DNA of 64,000 nt from Vicugna pacos (GCF_048564905.1 NC_132988.1:68566001-68630000); one strand, 5' to 3'. Positions 37,600 to 48,269 are shown, numbered from the stretch's first letter. The notes: a model not told the origin generated them from the sequence alone. Made by a program: numbers and translations.

Positions 37600-37715
37600 A
37601 TATGCTTTTGGCAAATATTGACTGAGTACCTGTCATGTATCCAGAAACATGCTGGCACTGGAGACAAGACAATCAATGTGACATGGTCTCTTATCTTCAG
37701 GAGCTCATAGGTGGC
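37600..37715 (-). repeat. L2 LINE 3' end in AMBN intron 2
   Basis: 'caaatattgactgagtacct' followed by 'atcttcaggagctcatag' is the L2 3' end read on the minus strand. Confidence 0.55.
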
Positions 37716-38287
37716 CTCAAATGAACTTTAAAAGATTTAAGTACCTTAAGACAAAGGATTAGCTATTTGGGTTTCTTAAAATGTTTTAAAAGGGGGGAAG
37801 AAAACTGACTATGAGGATGAAAACCCTGCATTCTACAGATAAAAAGAGTTTCTGTTCCATTATTCAACATGACTTGTAAATGAAAAAAAAATTGAAACTG
37901 CCACCTGAGCTTACCTTTGTATGATATTGACATTGGAGTCCCCTCAACCATCCACCATCAATCTAAACCTTGACATTCTTGGAACCTATAATGACCCACA
38001 CCTGTGTCAGTCAGTTCCACTCTGAGGAAGAGGATAGTTGCTTAGGACTGCCAAATGTCTGCCAAATCAGATTTCTCCTTTCACTTCCTCATGGGAAAGG
38101 TATCCTCTGTCTACATACATTCATGTAAATATTGTTCATTAATTCATGACTTGGATCAAATAAAAAGCAAAGTGCACGTTTGTCTTGTAGTTGAATCTGT
38201 CCAGATTACCTTATTATGCACTGGCCGATAGGAGGAAAGAAGGGTCTACTCTCATATTCCCTTAAATTCTGAACAATTTGCTCATCT

Positions 38288-38318
<31 letters not shown>

Positions 38319-38322
38319 ACAC
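38288..38322. repeat. (AC)n microsatellite in AMBN intron 2
   Basis: Dinucleotide run of about 17 units with one ACAT interruption near its end; likely polymorphic. Confidence 0.9.
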
Positions 38323-39459
38323 CCCTCTCACTCTTTTTGTCTACACAGCTAACCTTTTTCTCTACTTGGAGTATTTGCTACACATTTATAACTTCTTTCC
38401 CTTTATCCATTTGCAAAACTGAATTACTTGGCGAAATTTGCACTACGACTCAGAGGACAGGATTTTACCTATATAAAAAGTAGGAGGTGGAGGCAGATAA
38501 TATATTCTCAGGAAAATATTTCTGAACATCTTGCTCACAAGGGAAAAATAATCCAAATATATTTAGTGGAGACTCTATACATATTTGTGGTTTAAATGAA
38601 GGAAGAAAGGCATTAAAATTCCTTGACCCTAGATAGTAAGAATATCCAAAGAACCAAAAACCGTCAAAATCAAATTCACTCTGTTACTCTTCTCTTCCAT
38701 TCTCCAGTTTTTTCCCCATTTTTATTCATGCATATTAATAAGGCTTGGCTTAGAAAAGAAAATATCTTACACTTTAAAAGCCTAGATGTAAATGTAGCTA
38801 TATTTTTCACAACTTTTAAGTGAATACATTAAGTGTAATAGTACTTGGTGCTAGAATGTCTTTTATTTAAGAAAAAATACTTTTTTGATATGATCCGAAA
38901 AATATAAACACAGATCAACAGGTTTATACATAAACTAATCTCTCACTAAAGATGATGGAGGATTTGTTAAAAGTCCTGTGAATGCGAGGCAAGTTAGGTT
39001 TTTGTACATGGTTTTGCCAAATGCCATGATCCCATCCCACATTCCACAAAACCAGAGTTCATAGGTTTGTCAAACACACAAGAAAATTGAGCTCAAGTTT
39101 GTTTCCTTTGCTTTTCTATCTGATAATATTTAAGTTTAGTTGTTAGTTTTCTATTTTGTTGCTTTATTCCGCTTTTCATCTGTTTTTAATGTAACTTTCA
39201 AACCAACTCAAATTTTGCTTTTTAAGCAACATAGCATTAGGATGTAGACAAAGGGTAAAGGATTCACGTAGGAGCAAAATTATTCAATGTTATGTTAATA
39301 TCACAAACAACTTAAGTTCTTCATTCTACCCAAAAGCTCAAGTCATTTGGGTAATAAACCAACATTAGCTTGCCCTTATGTACTGGTGTAAATTTCTGTT
39401 TTCACTGTGTAAGGGAGTTTCTGACCAAAGAACACAAAATTATTCTTATTTCCATTCAG

Positions 39460-39510
39460 GCGTTTCCTCAGCAACCTGGGACACCAGGCATGGCTAGTTT
39501 GAGCCTTGAG
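39460..39510 (+). CDS. AMBN: AMBN exon 3
   Basis: A 51-nt, phase 0-0 exon encoding AFPQQPGTPGMASLSLE. It aligns with human FFPQQSGTPGMASLSLE, the start of the mature protein. Acceptor TCCATTCAG, donor GTATGT at 39511. Confidence 0.95.
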
Positions 39511-40801
39511 GTATGTATTTTCAGAGTATCTACATATAATCTTTACATTGGTATGTTCCTGATACGAGAGAAATACATGGATTGTTTTTCAGTTTTCCTA
39601 GCCAGAAGTCAGTGGCTGTCCTCCTTCCTGTAAAGCTCTAGGGAAGTTTACGACATTTATTAGAGCTTCATCTTATAATTTTACTGCAATGTTAAACTTT
39701 CAGGTGTTTTAATCTTTAGAACATCATCTGTATGTGAATCAAAACAATACTAATATTTAATGCCTAATAATAGTGTAAATACATTGAAAACACATTGTTC
39801 TGAAGTCACAAATGGTTTACACTTAGTTTCTTTTCCTGCTGGTATATGATAAAGTTGTCATGAGGAAAATTTATCTTAAGAAAATGTAATTGTTTATGAG
39901 GACTGTAAATAGTACTGACATTGTACTATGCTGTATAGCTGCTGTTTGTCTTATTGCAGTTCTTATAACTAACACACACTTTGTTTAGAAAATCCCAGCA
40001 AAATAGAAATGTTTGACTATATCAGTAGAAAATATAAACATTCATGAATAGAAAAGTAATTTTGAGATTAGAAATTTTTCACAAAGCCTTGCAGATTTAC
40101 CTATATCATGACAATCTGAGGGCAATCGATACTTGTATGTGCTAGCTGCTTATTTCACATGGAAGCTAATTTCACTGAGTTTTTTTTTTCTTACTTTCTA
40201 GCTCAAACTCAACTCAAAGCACTCTAAACCTTTTCCTAAGAAGAGTGAAAGTGACTTTCTGTTGAATTGGCAGCATTCCTGGCCATCTATCCAGATACTT
40301 ACCATTTTCCTCAGTGCTTTTTATATTTATTATTTTGAGGGCTTTTTTCATTTGGGAAGGAGGCAGAGTTGTTTTGTTCTGATTTATTTTGGTTTGTTTG
40401 CTTGTTCTTTTCAAATTCCTCTTCGGGCTGGATTGGTAAAAGGCAAAGGAAGTTATATGAGGGGAAAAAAGAGTCAATAAGACAATGTCCTCGTGATTAC
40501 ATTGATATTTCAGCTGAATTAGCTATTTTTCCATGTTTCAATATGACTTCCACTTAAATGATATTTTCTCTCTTTTAATTAATGATAAAAAGTGAGCTCA
40601 CTATTTTAATAGCAATGGTGACAACAATGGCAGAACCACACTTAACATTTCCACTTTCAGTGATGAGTTGTGTCTCTTATTATTTTATTTTTATTGACCC
40701 CAAACTTTGTGCTAATACTACCATATGTTGAGAAATCAATTGTGTCATACAAAAAAGGAACATATGTGGCAAACACTAATCCACTTTTTTTTTCTTCATA
40801 G

Positions 40802-40849
40802 ACAATGAGACAGCTGGGAAGTTTGCAGGGATTAAACTTGCTTTCTCAG
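40802..40849 (+). CDS. AMBN: AMBN exon 4
   Basis: A 48-nt, phase 0-0 exon encoding TMRQLGSLQGLNLLSQ (human TMRQLGSLQRLNTLSQ). The acceptor TTCTTCATAG follows a T-run and the donor is GTAACG at 40850. Confidence 0.95.
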
Positions 40850-40977
40850 GTAACGTTTTCACATGTTTCTTATTGCAAATATTCATGATGGTGGCGATAG
40901 TGATAGCAGCAGCATTGTAATTCATACAATTTGTTTGTGAACAAACAATATCCTAAAAACTAAAAGAGCAAATAAGT

Positions 40978-41110
40978 TTGTATTTGTTTTCTGAGGGGGA
41001 AATAATTAGGCTTCTTCACTGATTTCCACTTGGAAGTGGTACTGGGGATTGAACCTAGGACCTCTTAGGGGCTAAGCATGCACTCTACCACTTGAGCTAT
41101 ACCCTTCCCC
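40978..41110 (-). mobile_element. Camelid tRNA-derived SINE in AMBN intron 4
   Basis: The minus strand carries a pol III B-box (GGTTCAATCCCCAGTACC, complement of 41038-41055) and an A-box-like TGGTAGAGTGCATGCTTAGC (complement of 41071-41090), as in camelid SINEs. It is flanked by an 18-bp target-site duplication with one mismatch: CTAAAAGAGCAAATAAGT at 40960-40977 and CTAAAAGAGCAAACAAGT at 41111-41128. It is antisense to AMBN and the best clue to the host lineage. Confidence 0.88.
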
Positions 41111-41479
41111 CTAAAAGAGCAAACAAGTAATTGAGGTAACCTAAAACAAAATAAGGCCCTGGGGTGGGATGGCAGGAGAAAACAAAAATAATGTTGTATT
41201 TTCTTTAGTAAGAAAAAAATTCTTTCTTGCATTATCAATTTTATTATACAGTCCACAATATGAATGTTTAAAAAACTAAATCTCAAACAAGTTTATGGGA
41301 ATACTGCAAACTGGCTCAGAATGGAAAGTCTTTTGGAAGACTTAACCTATCCACATTAAATTAATCAATATCACTCTTACTTTTGCTATTTCTACATCTC
41401 CTGTGGATTTTTTTAGAAAATGGAAACCAAGTTTAAGACAACTGAAATATACGCATATTTTTTTTCTCCGTATCTTCAG

Positions 41480-41590
41480 TATTCAAGATTTGGCTTTGGG
41501 AAATCATTTAATTCTTTGTGGATGCATGGTCTCCTCCCACCACACTCCTCTTTCCCATGGATGAGACCAAGGGAACATGAAACTCAACAG
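41480..41590 (+). CDS. AMBN: AMBN exon 5
   Basis: A 111-nt, phase 0-0 exon encoding YSRFGFGKSFNSLWMHGLLP and then PHSSFPWMRPREHETQQ. This is the most conserved part of ameloblastin and is implicated in self-assembly and membrane or cell binding. Acceptor TATCTTCAG, donor GTAAGT at 41591. Confidence 0.96.
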
Positions 41591-42179
41591 GTAAGTTAAT
41601 TGCATCAATGTGTCTGAAACCTCAAGCTTTAAACTATTCCCCTATTTGCCTTCTCTAAGCTATCATATATTAACCACAGACAGGTAAAAGTAATGAATGA
41701 AAAATCATCCAAATAACAATAAATCAAAACCTACAACTGTTTTTAGTACTTAGAAAAATTTAAATAAAATGGTCCAAATTTTCAACCATTTGTATACTTA
41801 TTTCCAATAGGAAGATATGACCTCAAAAATATAAGACACTTATGCTAAATAATAACAATAGATAAACTATCCTCAAAATGAAAGCAGGCTATATCCTGGA
41901 AAATTCTGATTTTAGTCAAGATTCCTTAAATAATTACTCAAAGACATTTAAAATGATGCCAATATCCTAGTTGAAATATTATGAACCCTATAGCAATTAA
42001 TAAATACATCAATCATTTAACCATTATTTATTAGGTGTGTAATAAATATATAAACCAAACTGCAGTTTGGGAGTGAAAGTGAAGGCATTTAAGAATGTCT
42101 CCAAGGCAGGCTTATGAAATCCCACATCTGATTAGAGAATAAGACAACACATTACAGGGTGCTAAGTAGTGAGGTCTAA

Positions 42180-42380
42180 GTAATGAATCAGGTACAAGTT
42201 AATGAAAGCCCAGAAGTTTAGAGATGGGCAGTGGTTGAAGAGGTGAAGCAGAGCCAGATTGTTGTGAGGTTTCTGAGCCACTTTGAGGAGCTTGCAACCA
42301 ATTTAAAAATAATAGGGAGCCATTCACAATAGGTAATTTCAAAGAGGAGCAACAGAACATGATTGTTTTAACAGGAACTT
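42180..42380 (-). repeat. Ancient LINE-type relic in AMBN intron 5
   Basis: Stretches such as 'gggagccattcacaataggt' and 'gaggagcaacagaacatgat' follow the order of a mammalian-wide old repeat also seen at 54195-54720 and 55135-55870 (L2-like; exact family unassigned). Confidence 0.4.
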
Positions 42381-42549
42381 TTGATTCCAGATGCTCTTCA
42401 AAACCAAGCAGCATTACTCACCAAGCCACATTTAGTGGGACAGTAAATTATGTTAATAGTGATGGTTTCTCCACTTGATTGCTTCTGAAAGGAATACATG
42501 AAGCAGGAATTTGATTGGTATTTTATTTAATTATGCTTTCTCCTTTCAT

Positions 42550-42740
42550 CAACTCAAAAAATATATGTATTATCTATCATGTGCCAAGCACTTATTAGGG
42601 GCTATGTTAAGTCCTGGGGCTATAAAAATAAATAAGGCATATTATTCTCTCTCAGTTGAGTGAGCGACAAAGATTTATAACAAATAATTGTAATCCAGTG
42701 AGAAAGTGGTAAAATAGAGATACATAGAGATAGCTATGGG
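42550..42740 (-). repeat. L2 LINE 3' end in AMBN intron 5
   Basis: 'tatctatcatgtgccaagca' and 'agtcctggggctataaaaat' match the L2 3' end in reverse. Confidence 0.6.
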
Positions 42741-43039
42741 AATCCAGAGAAGGAAACGATTCATTCTACTCGGAAGTTCCTAGAGCTTCCCATCATCATG
42801 AGCAGTGGTAGTCAGTCCCAAAGGGAGTAGGAAGTGGAGGAGGCAGACACCCACCAGATCACCCCAAATAACACTGACTTTAAATGAATCAGTGCTTCCT
42901 GTGTAACACAGCTTCAAGACAAGTCCACTAGACTCTCTTCCAAGTAGAAAGCTCCCCAGGCCCTTTTGCTTTAGAAATTCTAGACATCACAGTTCAGTGA
43001 GCCATGGCTTCCTGACGCTCCTTTCAAATTTCTCTGCAG

Positions 43040-43276
43040 TATGAATATTCTTTGCCTGTGCATCCCCCACCTCTCCCATCGCAGCCATCCCTGCAGCCTC
43101 AACAGCCAGGACAGAAACCTTTCCTCCAGCCCACTGTTGTAACCGCCATCCAGAACTCAGTCCAGAAGGGACTACCTCAGCCTCCGGTTTACCAGGGACA
43201 TCCACCCTTGCAGCAAGTTGAGGGGCCAATGGTGCAAGAGCAGGTGGCACCATCAGAAAAGCCACCAACGGCCGAG
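43040..43276 (+). CDS. AMBN: AMBN exon 6, Pro/Gln-rich region
   Basis: A 237-nt, phase 0-0 exon of 79 codons starting YEYSLPVHPPPLPSQPSLQ and ending VAPSEKPPTAE. Rich in Pro and Gln, as in other enamel SCPP proteins. In human and rodents the first 15 codons can be skipped through an internal acceptor. Here the CAG at the end of the SQ codons (about 43084) would allow the same, but use is not shown by sequence. Acceptor TCTCTGCAG, donor GTAATT. Confidence 0.96.
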
Positions 43277-43764
43277 GTAATTCCTTTCTCTGAAGTCAGA
43301 TCAGGATCATCTACTAACTTAATGAAAGAAAACCAATTGGCAGTGCACATTTAAATAATCAGAATTTGGGGCATAATGCACAAAAATACAAACATGTTTT
43401 TAAGCAGTTGACATATCTGGGAGTAGAACATAAATACACATCCCTGTCCTTTGCCATCTGAAATGGGGCATGGATTCTTAAAGATCCTGTTCCTGCAAAA
43501 CTGGTTTCTCAGTTGCAAAAGATAAACGAGGAAGCTTTCAGAGGAAATAGGACAGCCCAGAGAACTCCAGACTTCATCTCATCAGGCTGTTTTTCAGTGT
43601 TGGGCAGACTGACAAGAGTGATTGATCCCTCAGCATTGCAAGCAGTATTACTGCATTATTATTTCTCTATCTGGTAGTAAAGAAGGCAATCAAGCAAAAG
43701 TATCTTGTAATAATATAAAGAAAAGAGCAATGGACAGAAAAGGAAGGTACCATGAAACTAGTAT

Positions 43765-43965
43765 GTTGCAGGCATTTAACATTCCGCCGTATCATCCTAA
43801 CTCCAACTCTATGAAGAGAGATATTATCCTTTTTTTAAAAGAAAAGACAGATTTTGAGAGACTATAATATGTCCCCCATATTACACAAAAATTAAGTGGC
43901 AGACCCAGAATTCAAACCAACCTGGCATGCTCTGATTCCAAAATTCATTGCTTTCTACTCTGCAA
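43765..43965 (-). repeat. MIR SINE in AMBN intron 6
   Basis: Minus-strand MIR: 'caactctatgaagagagata', 'agtggcagacccagaattca' and 'catgctctgattccaaaatt' in order. Confidence 0.75.
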
Positions 43966-44188
43966 GATAAAGCAAACTCGTGACAGACATGCCCCATCTC
44001 CCTGCCATGCATGTGAGTCATGTCAGTAAAGGGCAATTGTAATCTCTTAGGTTGTACTCTCCAAGACTAAATGAAAGTGAAAATAGGGAAACTCATTTTA
44101 AACTATCATAATTGTAAATAAGAGTGTTTTTCAACTCATTTTGCCTATTTTGATTGTTGAGTAATTTTAATATTGATCTGTAATGCAG

Positions 44189-44227
44189 CTACCAGGAATG
44201 GATTTTGCTGATCCACAAGATCTACCA
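44189..44227 (+). CDS. AMBN: AMBN exon 7, single 13-residue repeat unit
   Basis: A 39-nt, phase 0-0 exon encoding LPGMDFADPQDLP. Human AMBN has three tandem exons of this type (LPGVDFADPQGPS and two relatives); I see only one copy between exon 6 and the next exon. Acceptor TGTAATGCAG, donor GTAAGT at 44228. Confidence 0.93.
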
Positions 44228-44492
44228 GTAAGTACAAATCTCAGTAAGACACTTCCTTGGGAGATATATCTCTATACTTTGGGAAAGAAGAGTAAAACTT
44301 TTTAATTGTCCCACTTATCTGTGAGTATGAAATATAGTGGGTTCCTTTGTTTACTTAGATATTAAACACTTGTTTATCATAGTATTCCATCTGGAAATGT
44401 GCTTCATATAACTCTCAGAAATAGTTGTAATGGGAGGTTTGCCCGTGTTATAGCAAATATGAATTACTTATTCTGTTTTCTACCACTTAAAG

Positions 44493-44555
44493 ATGTTGGT
44501 TCCAATATCCCGTTTGCTATCTCGGGGACCAATGCCACAAAATAAACCATCTCCA
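44493..44555 (+). CDS. AMBN: AMBN exon 8
   Basis: A 63-nt, phase 0-0 exon encoding MLVPISRLLSRGPMPQNKPS and a final P. It aligns with human IFQIARLISHGPMPQNKQSP. The acceptor is the weak-looking CCACTTAAAG (AAG rather than CAG); the donor GTAAGT is strong. Confidence 0.92.
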
Positions 44556-44652
44556 GTAAGTTTGTTTTAATACCACTTCTCTGTTTGTAATTTAATTTAA
44601 AGTTTTTCTCTTGGGAAATGCATTTTGTGTTGATTTTTGTATTTATATTTAG

Positions 44653-44697
44653 CTTTATCCAGGAATGTTTTACTTGTCCTATGGAGCAAATCAATTG
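44653..44697 (+). CDS. AMBN: AMBN exon 9
   Basis: A 45-nt, phase 0-0 exon encoding LYPGMFYLSYGANQL (human LYPGMLYVPFGANQL). Acceptor TTATATTTAG, donor GTAAGT at 44698. It lies only 97 bases after exon 8. Confidence 0.95.
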
Positions 44698-44863
44698 GTA
44701 AGTCTATATCCTATAAAAGGTATTATTTTCAAATAAATGCTATCTTAAGAGATAAAATTATAAGATCCAGTCCTCACATAACAGATTCCATATTCTCTGA
44801 ATGCCTAAGTTTGCAACTGAAATGCCAAAGAGGCATACTTCCTAGTTGGATAATTCTGGCCAG

Positions 44864-44886
44864 ACACACACACACACACACACACA
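44864..44886. repeat. (AC)n microsatellite in AMBN intron 9
   Basis: About 11-12 AC units between exons 9 and 10. Confidence 0.9.
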
Positions 44887-45107
44887 GAGTAGCATTAAAG
44901 AAAAAGTAAATTTTCTATCTGAATTATCCAAATTGGCTACATTTCCTTAATAATGACTCATCTGTCCATTTTATCCTGCCTCTGGACACAGCCTTTATAT
45001 TAAGGATTAAGGAACGACTAGATGACTTGTAACTTTGTCTTGAGTTGCTACAAGATGATAAAGAGTCAGCTGGTTCATAATATGATGCAGTGTTTCTTTT
45101 TAAACAG

Positions 45108-45152
45108 AGTGCTCCTGCCAGACTTGGCATCTTGAGCTCAGAAGAAATGGCG
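45108..45152 (+). CDS. AMBN: AMBN exon 10
   Basis: A 45-nt, phase 0-0 exon encoding SAPARLGILSSEEMA (human NAPARLGIMSSEEVA). It has a Ser-x-Glu phosphorylation site (SSEE) and resembles the GTILSSEEL exon of AMTN. Acceptor TTTTTAAACAG, donor GTGAGT at 45153. Confidence 0.95.
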
Positions 45153-45879
45153 GTGAGTAATGTCTTCCAACTCTTCTTAAAGTAGTGGCCAAGGGAAAAA
45201 TCACAGATGACTGGCAGCAAGAGGCACTGGCCATGAATGTGGCTGAATATACAGTATAGGGACTCAGGTTGTTCTACACCAAAACCAAAAGCTTGATTCT
45301 GAAGCAGCACGCCAAGATTTCATCATACTTCCCATGTAGGTGTTTCTGAGTGATGACCATTCTTGCACATAGGATTTTGCCCCATTTCTTGAATACGAGT
45401 AGAGGAGAAACCTCTCTTGAAAAGCCACCATTATTGAACAAACGTTTCAAACCAAAAAAAGATACACGTGGTTCATAGAGTTCCGGTTCTTTCTCAGACC
45501 ATTTCACCCCTCAAAACAACAAATTCAACAAAACTGCAAATCACTTAGGCCTCAAAACTGAGAAATCAAAAAGAAAAAAAAATTAACCAAGTTTAAAATT
45601 TGATTATTATAAAATTCAAAGTAGATTAATAAGTTAGTTCAAGTATATTCCTATTCTGTTATCATTATCCATGCATATTATAACTTTAAAATTTGAGCTC
45701 AATAAACTCACACAACTGGACTTTTTCCCTCAGAAATTTCTACATGTGACATCTGTTAGAGCACAAAGCAAAACAAAACCAGACCATACTGAATTAACAA
45801 ATCATTAGCAACTACAGATCCTATCAAATAAATAAATACACATAAATATGCTATCACTGAAATAAAACTTGAATCTCAG

Positions 45880-46060
45880 CATTATTGAGTGCCTTCTGTG
45901 AGTGAGACAAATAAAAAAGATCCTATGGAGGCAAGATAAATAAGGTAAGGTTCCTGATCTCAGAGAGTTCACAGTTTAATCAATGGGGAAAATAGATACA
46001 AGGGCAGATAATGTGAAAATCATGTGACAATGATAATAGAGCTATAAGAGAGGGAAAGGA
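45880..46060 (-). repeat. L2-like LINE relic in AMBN intron 10
   Basis: 'cattattgagtgccttctgt' and 'atctcagagagttcacagtt' follow the inverted L2 3' end. Confidence 0.5.
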
Positions 46061-46534
46061 GAGAGGCAGCTAGCCCAGCCCAGGGGTTTACAGTGCCATC
46101 CCTGGATGATGCGAAAAGCTAAGAGTAGAGAGCCAGGAGAAGGAAAGAGGAAAGACTACTGACTCTGTGTAACACCAACAAAACAGGCTGAAAATTCAAG
46201 CAAGTGTTAATGATCATCTTATAATTTTAATTAACTTATTTATATTATGCCTCATTGTTAAAAGATTTTGCTGTAGCTTATGAAAAATACAATAAATATA
46301 ACCAAAAAATTGAAGACAGAATTTAAAATGAGTCAAAAGTTTAAGGAAATAAGAATATAGATACCCAAGTTACAAGGCCCTGCATAATTGCTGTAAGTAC
46401 CCCAAGATTTGGGTCCTGAAATTTTGGGCAACAAAAGAAAAAAAGGAAACATGGTCAGTTCTAGAATTTTATCTGTCCACAGGAAGAAAATATTTCAGTT
46501 CCTCCAAAGAAATCAAGTTTTATTCTTCTACATG

Positions 46535-46640
46535 TTCTTCTGAAAGAAAGAAAGAAAGTGAGAGAGAGACAGAGAGGAAAGGGAGGAAGGGAGGAAGGAA
46601 AAAAAGAAAAGAAAATGAAAAAGAAAAAAAGTTTACATGG
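46535..46640. repeat. Polypurine tract in AMBN intron 10
   Basis: About 100 bases almost wholly A and G on the + strand, with (GAAA)n, (GAGA)n and (GGAA)n-like segments. Opposite-strand frames here (46461-46709) are low-complexity artefacts. Confidence 0.85.
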
Positions 46641-47074
46641 GGCTCCATTCATTTGGGGGATACTGAGAAATGATATTGACACAAGGTCCTCCAAAACTTT
46701 GCTCAACAAACAAGAATGGATCAGTTTTTGTATGTTTTATGGTGGTATTGGTCATTTCAGCTACTTATTGTTTTCTTAAAATTAAATTTGAACTACCTTT
46801 TGCCTGTAAGTTGGTTCTACCCTGTTTCCCTGCTTCTCTCCTTCCCACCCTTCAGCAGGCATTGAGAGGGTCTTCATCTCCCTTTCAAAGAAGTGAGTGC
46901 CCTGACCCAGAAAAGAAGTCAGTTTAGTGAGAAAATGCTTACATAAAACTGTCAGCCAACTCCCTGTTTCCTATCAGTTTTTTTCTGGTTTCTCAGTGAA
47001 TTTGACCAGGTATAATTGCATGCTATACTTAATGGTATGTGATAATGGTGTTTCTGGTAAATTGTTTTTTACAG

Positions 47075-47605
47075 GGAGGCAGAGGAGGCCCCATGGCTTA
47101 TGGGTCCATGTTCCCAGGATTTAGAGGCATGAGGTCCAACCTTGGAGGGATGCCCACCAATCCAGCTATGGGAGGGGATTTTACACTGGAATTTGACTCC
47201 CCAGTCGCTGGAACCAAAGGTCCCGAGAAGGGAGAAGGAGGTGCACAAGGCTCCCCTGTGCCAGAGACCAACCCAGACGATCCAGAAAACCCAGCTCTCC
47301 TTTCAGAGGTAGCACCTGGTGCCCTCGGAGGGCTCCTTGCTAGTGCTAAGGACAATGTTCCCAACCTGGCAAGAATCAGGGGACCATTCAGGGTCACCCC
47401 AGCGGCTGCTGACCCACTGATGACTCCTGGATTAGCTGACGTTTATGAGACATACGGTGTTGATGAGACCACAACCATGGGTCTCCAGGAAGAGACAACT
47501 GTGGATTCCACGGCAACCCCAGATAGTCTACAGACATCGATGTCAGGAAACAAGGCCCAGCAGCCCCAGAATAAGTATGATGCGTGGCATTTTCAAGAGC
47601 CCTGA
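47075..47605 (+). CDS. AMBN: AMBN exon 11, last coding exon
   Basis: The acceptor TTTTTTACAG ends at 47074, followed by 176 codons and TGA at 47603-47605. It encodes GGRGGPMAYGSMFPGF, then NPAMGGDFTLEFDSPVAGTK, an acidic Glu/Asp-rich stretch, VTPAAADPLMTPGLADVYET, and the conserved end DAWHFQEP. This is the acidic calcium-binding C-terminal part of ameloblastin. The reading frame continues upstream of the acceptor to 47039, but that part is intronic. Confidence 0.96.
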   Translation, partial: GGRGGPMAYGSMFPGFRGMRSNLGGMPTNPAMGGDFTLEFDSPVAGTKGPEKGEGGAQGSPVPETNPDDPENPALLSEVAPGALGGLLASAKDNVPNLARIRGPFRVTPAAADPLMTPGLADVYETYGVDETTTMGLQEETTVDSTATPDSLQTSMSGNKAQQPQNKYDAWHFQEP

Positions 47606-48160
47606 GAGCATTGAGTTATTGGCTACTTCCTGTATGCACAAGCTTCCCAGCTTTGTCCCCATAGTCTATCTTTTTGCAAAAACAGTTATCACCCTTCTGC
47701 AGCAAAGGCATTAAAAGCGCTAAGCATATATTAATAAACACAAGTGGCTAGAAATAGTGTAGGTCCCCTTCTTGCTTTTACTCTTTTATTGAAATAAAAT
47801 ATGTTGCCTGTCTCTGTGATTTAGAAATACAACTAATAACATCAGAGCAAGTCTAAGGGTCTCTGCATTTGAAAATCACTGTTTCTAGCTGTATTTGGCA
47901 TTATAGAATTTCTCTTACTAGCATGACACTGTTATATCCAAGAAATGTGACACTGCTTTGGAAATTTTTCTCTAAGCAAAGGCACATGTTCTCAGAATTA
48001 TGTTATTTCATTCAAGCATTATTAAACAGGGATTAGTGGATAATCTCTGACTGATATTACTGGGTATAGTATATTGGATTTAAAATTCTCATTTGTAGAG
48101 TATTTTATTTAATCTAGTAAAAACATCTAGCTTATTTTAAATAAAGAATTTTTCTCACTA
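47606..48160 (+). other. AMBN: AMBN 3' UTR with several polyadenylation signals
   Basis: AATAAA occurs at 47733-47738, 47793-47798 and 48140-48145. A 3' UTR of about 540 bases, using the last signal, fits my recollection of the human transcript length. The earlier signals could give shorter forms. The end is inferred. Confidence 0.6.
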
Positions 48161-48269
48161 AAGATCATCAGGAATTATATGCTTATTATTTACATATATT
48201 TAAATGATTAAGAAAAGCATGCTCATCCCCTGCCATTGCTACTCTTTATCCCATTTTATTCAACTCATT

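Larger units (their letters stand above)
35790..48160 (+). other. AMBN: AMBN (ameloblastin) gene, complete
   Basis: Eleven coding exons at 35891-47605 join without frame breaks into a predicted 417-residue protein. The exon codon counts are 5, 23, 17, 16, 37, 79, 13, 21, 15, 15 and 176, and all introns are phase 0. The product is ameloblastin, a secreted, Pro/Gln-rich, phosphorylated and O-glycosylated enamel matrix protein of secretory ameloblasts that supports cell adhesion and prism formation. It is cleaved by MMP20; loss of function causes hypoplastic amelogenesis imperfecta. The order is signal peptide, conserved N-terminal segment (QLGSLQGL, YSRFGFGKSFNSLWMHGLLP), Pro/Gln-rich middle, acidic C-terminal part ending DAWHFQEP. 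Human ameloblastin is 447 residues; most of the difference is two extra copies of a 13-residue repeat exon in human. Confidence 0.96.

Noticed and set aside
41038-41090. A possible tRNA gene on the minus strand
   Set aside because: A- and B-box are present, but flanking target-site duplications and lack of a full cloverleaf identify it as a tRNA-derived SINE.
42987-43268. Minus-strand 93-codon frame
   Set aside because: Mirror of AMBN exon 6 (Pro/Gln-rich codons read backwards).
47098-47397. Minus-strand 99-codon frame
   Set aside because: Mirror of AMBN exon 11.
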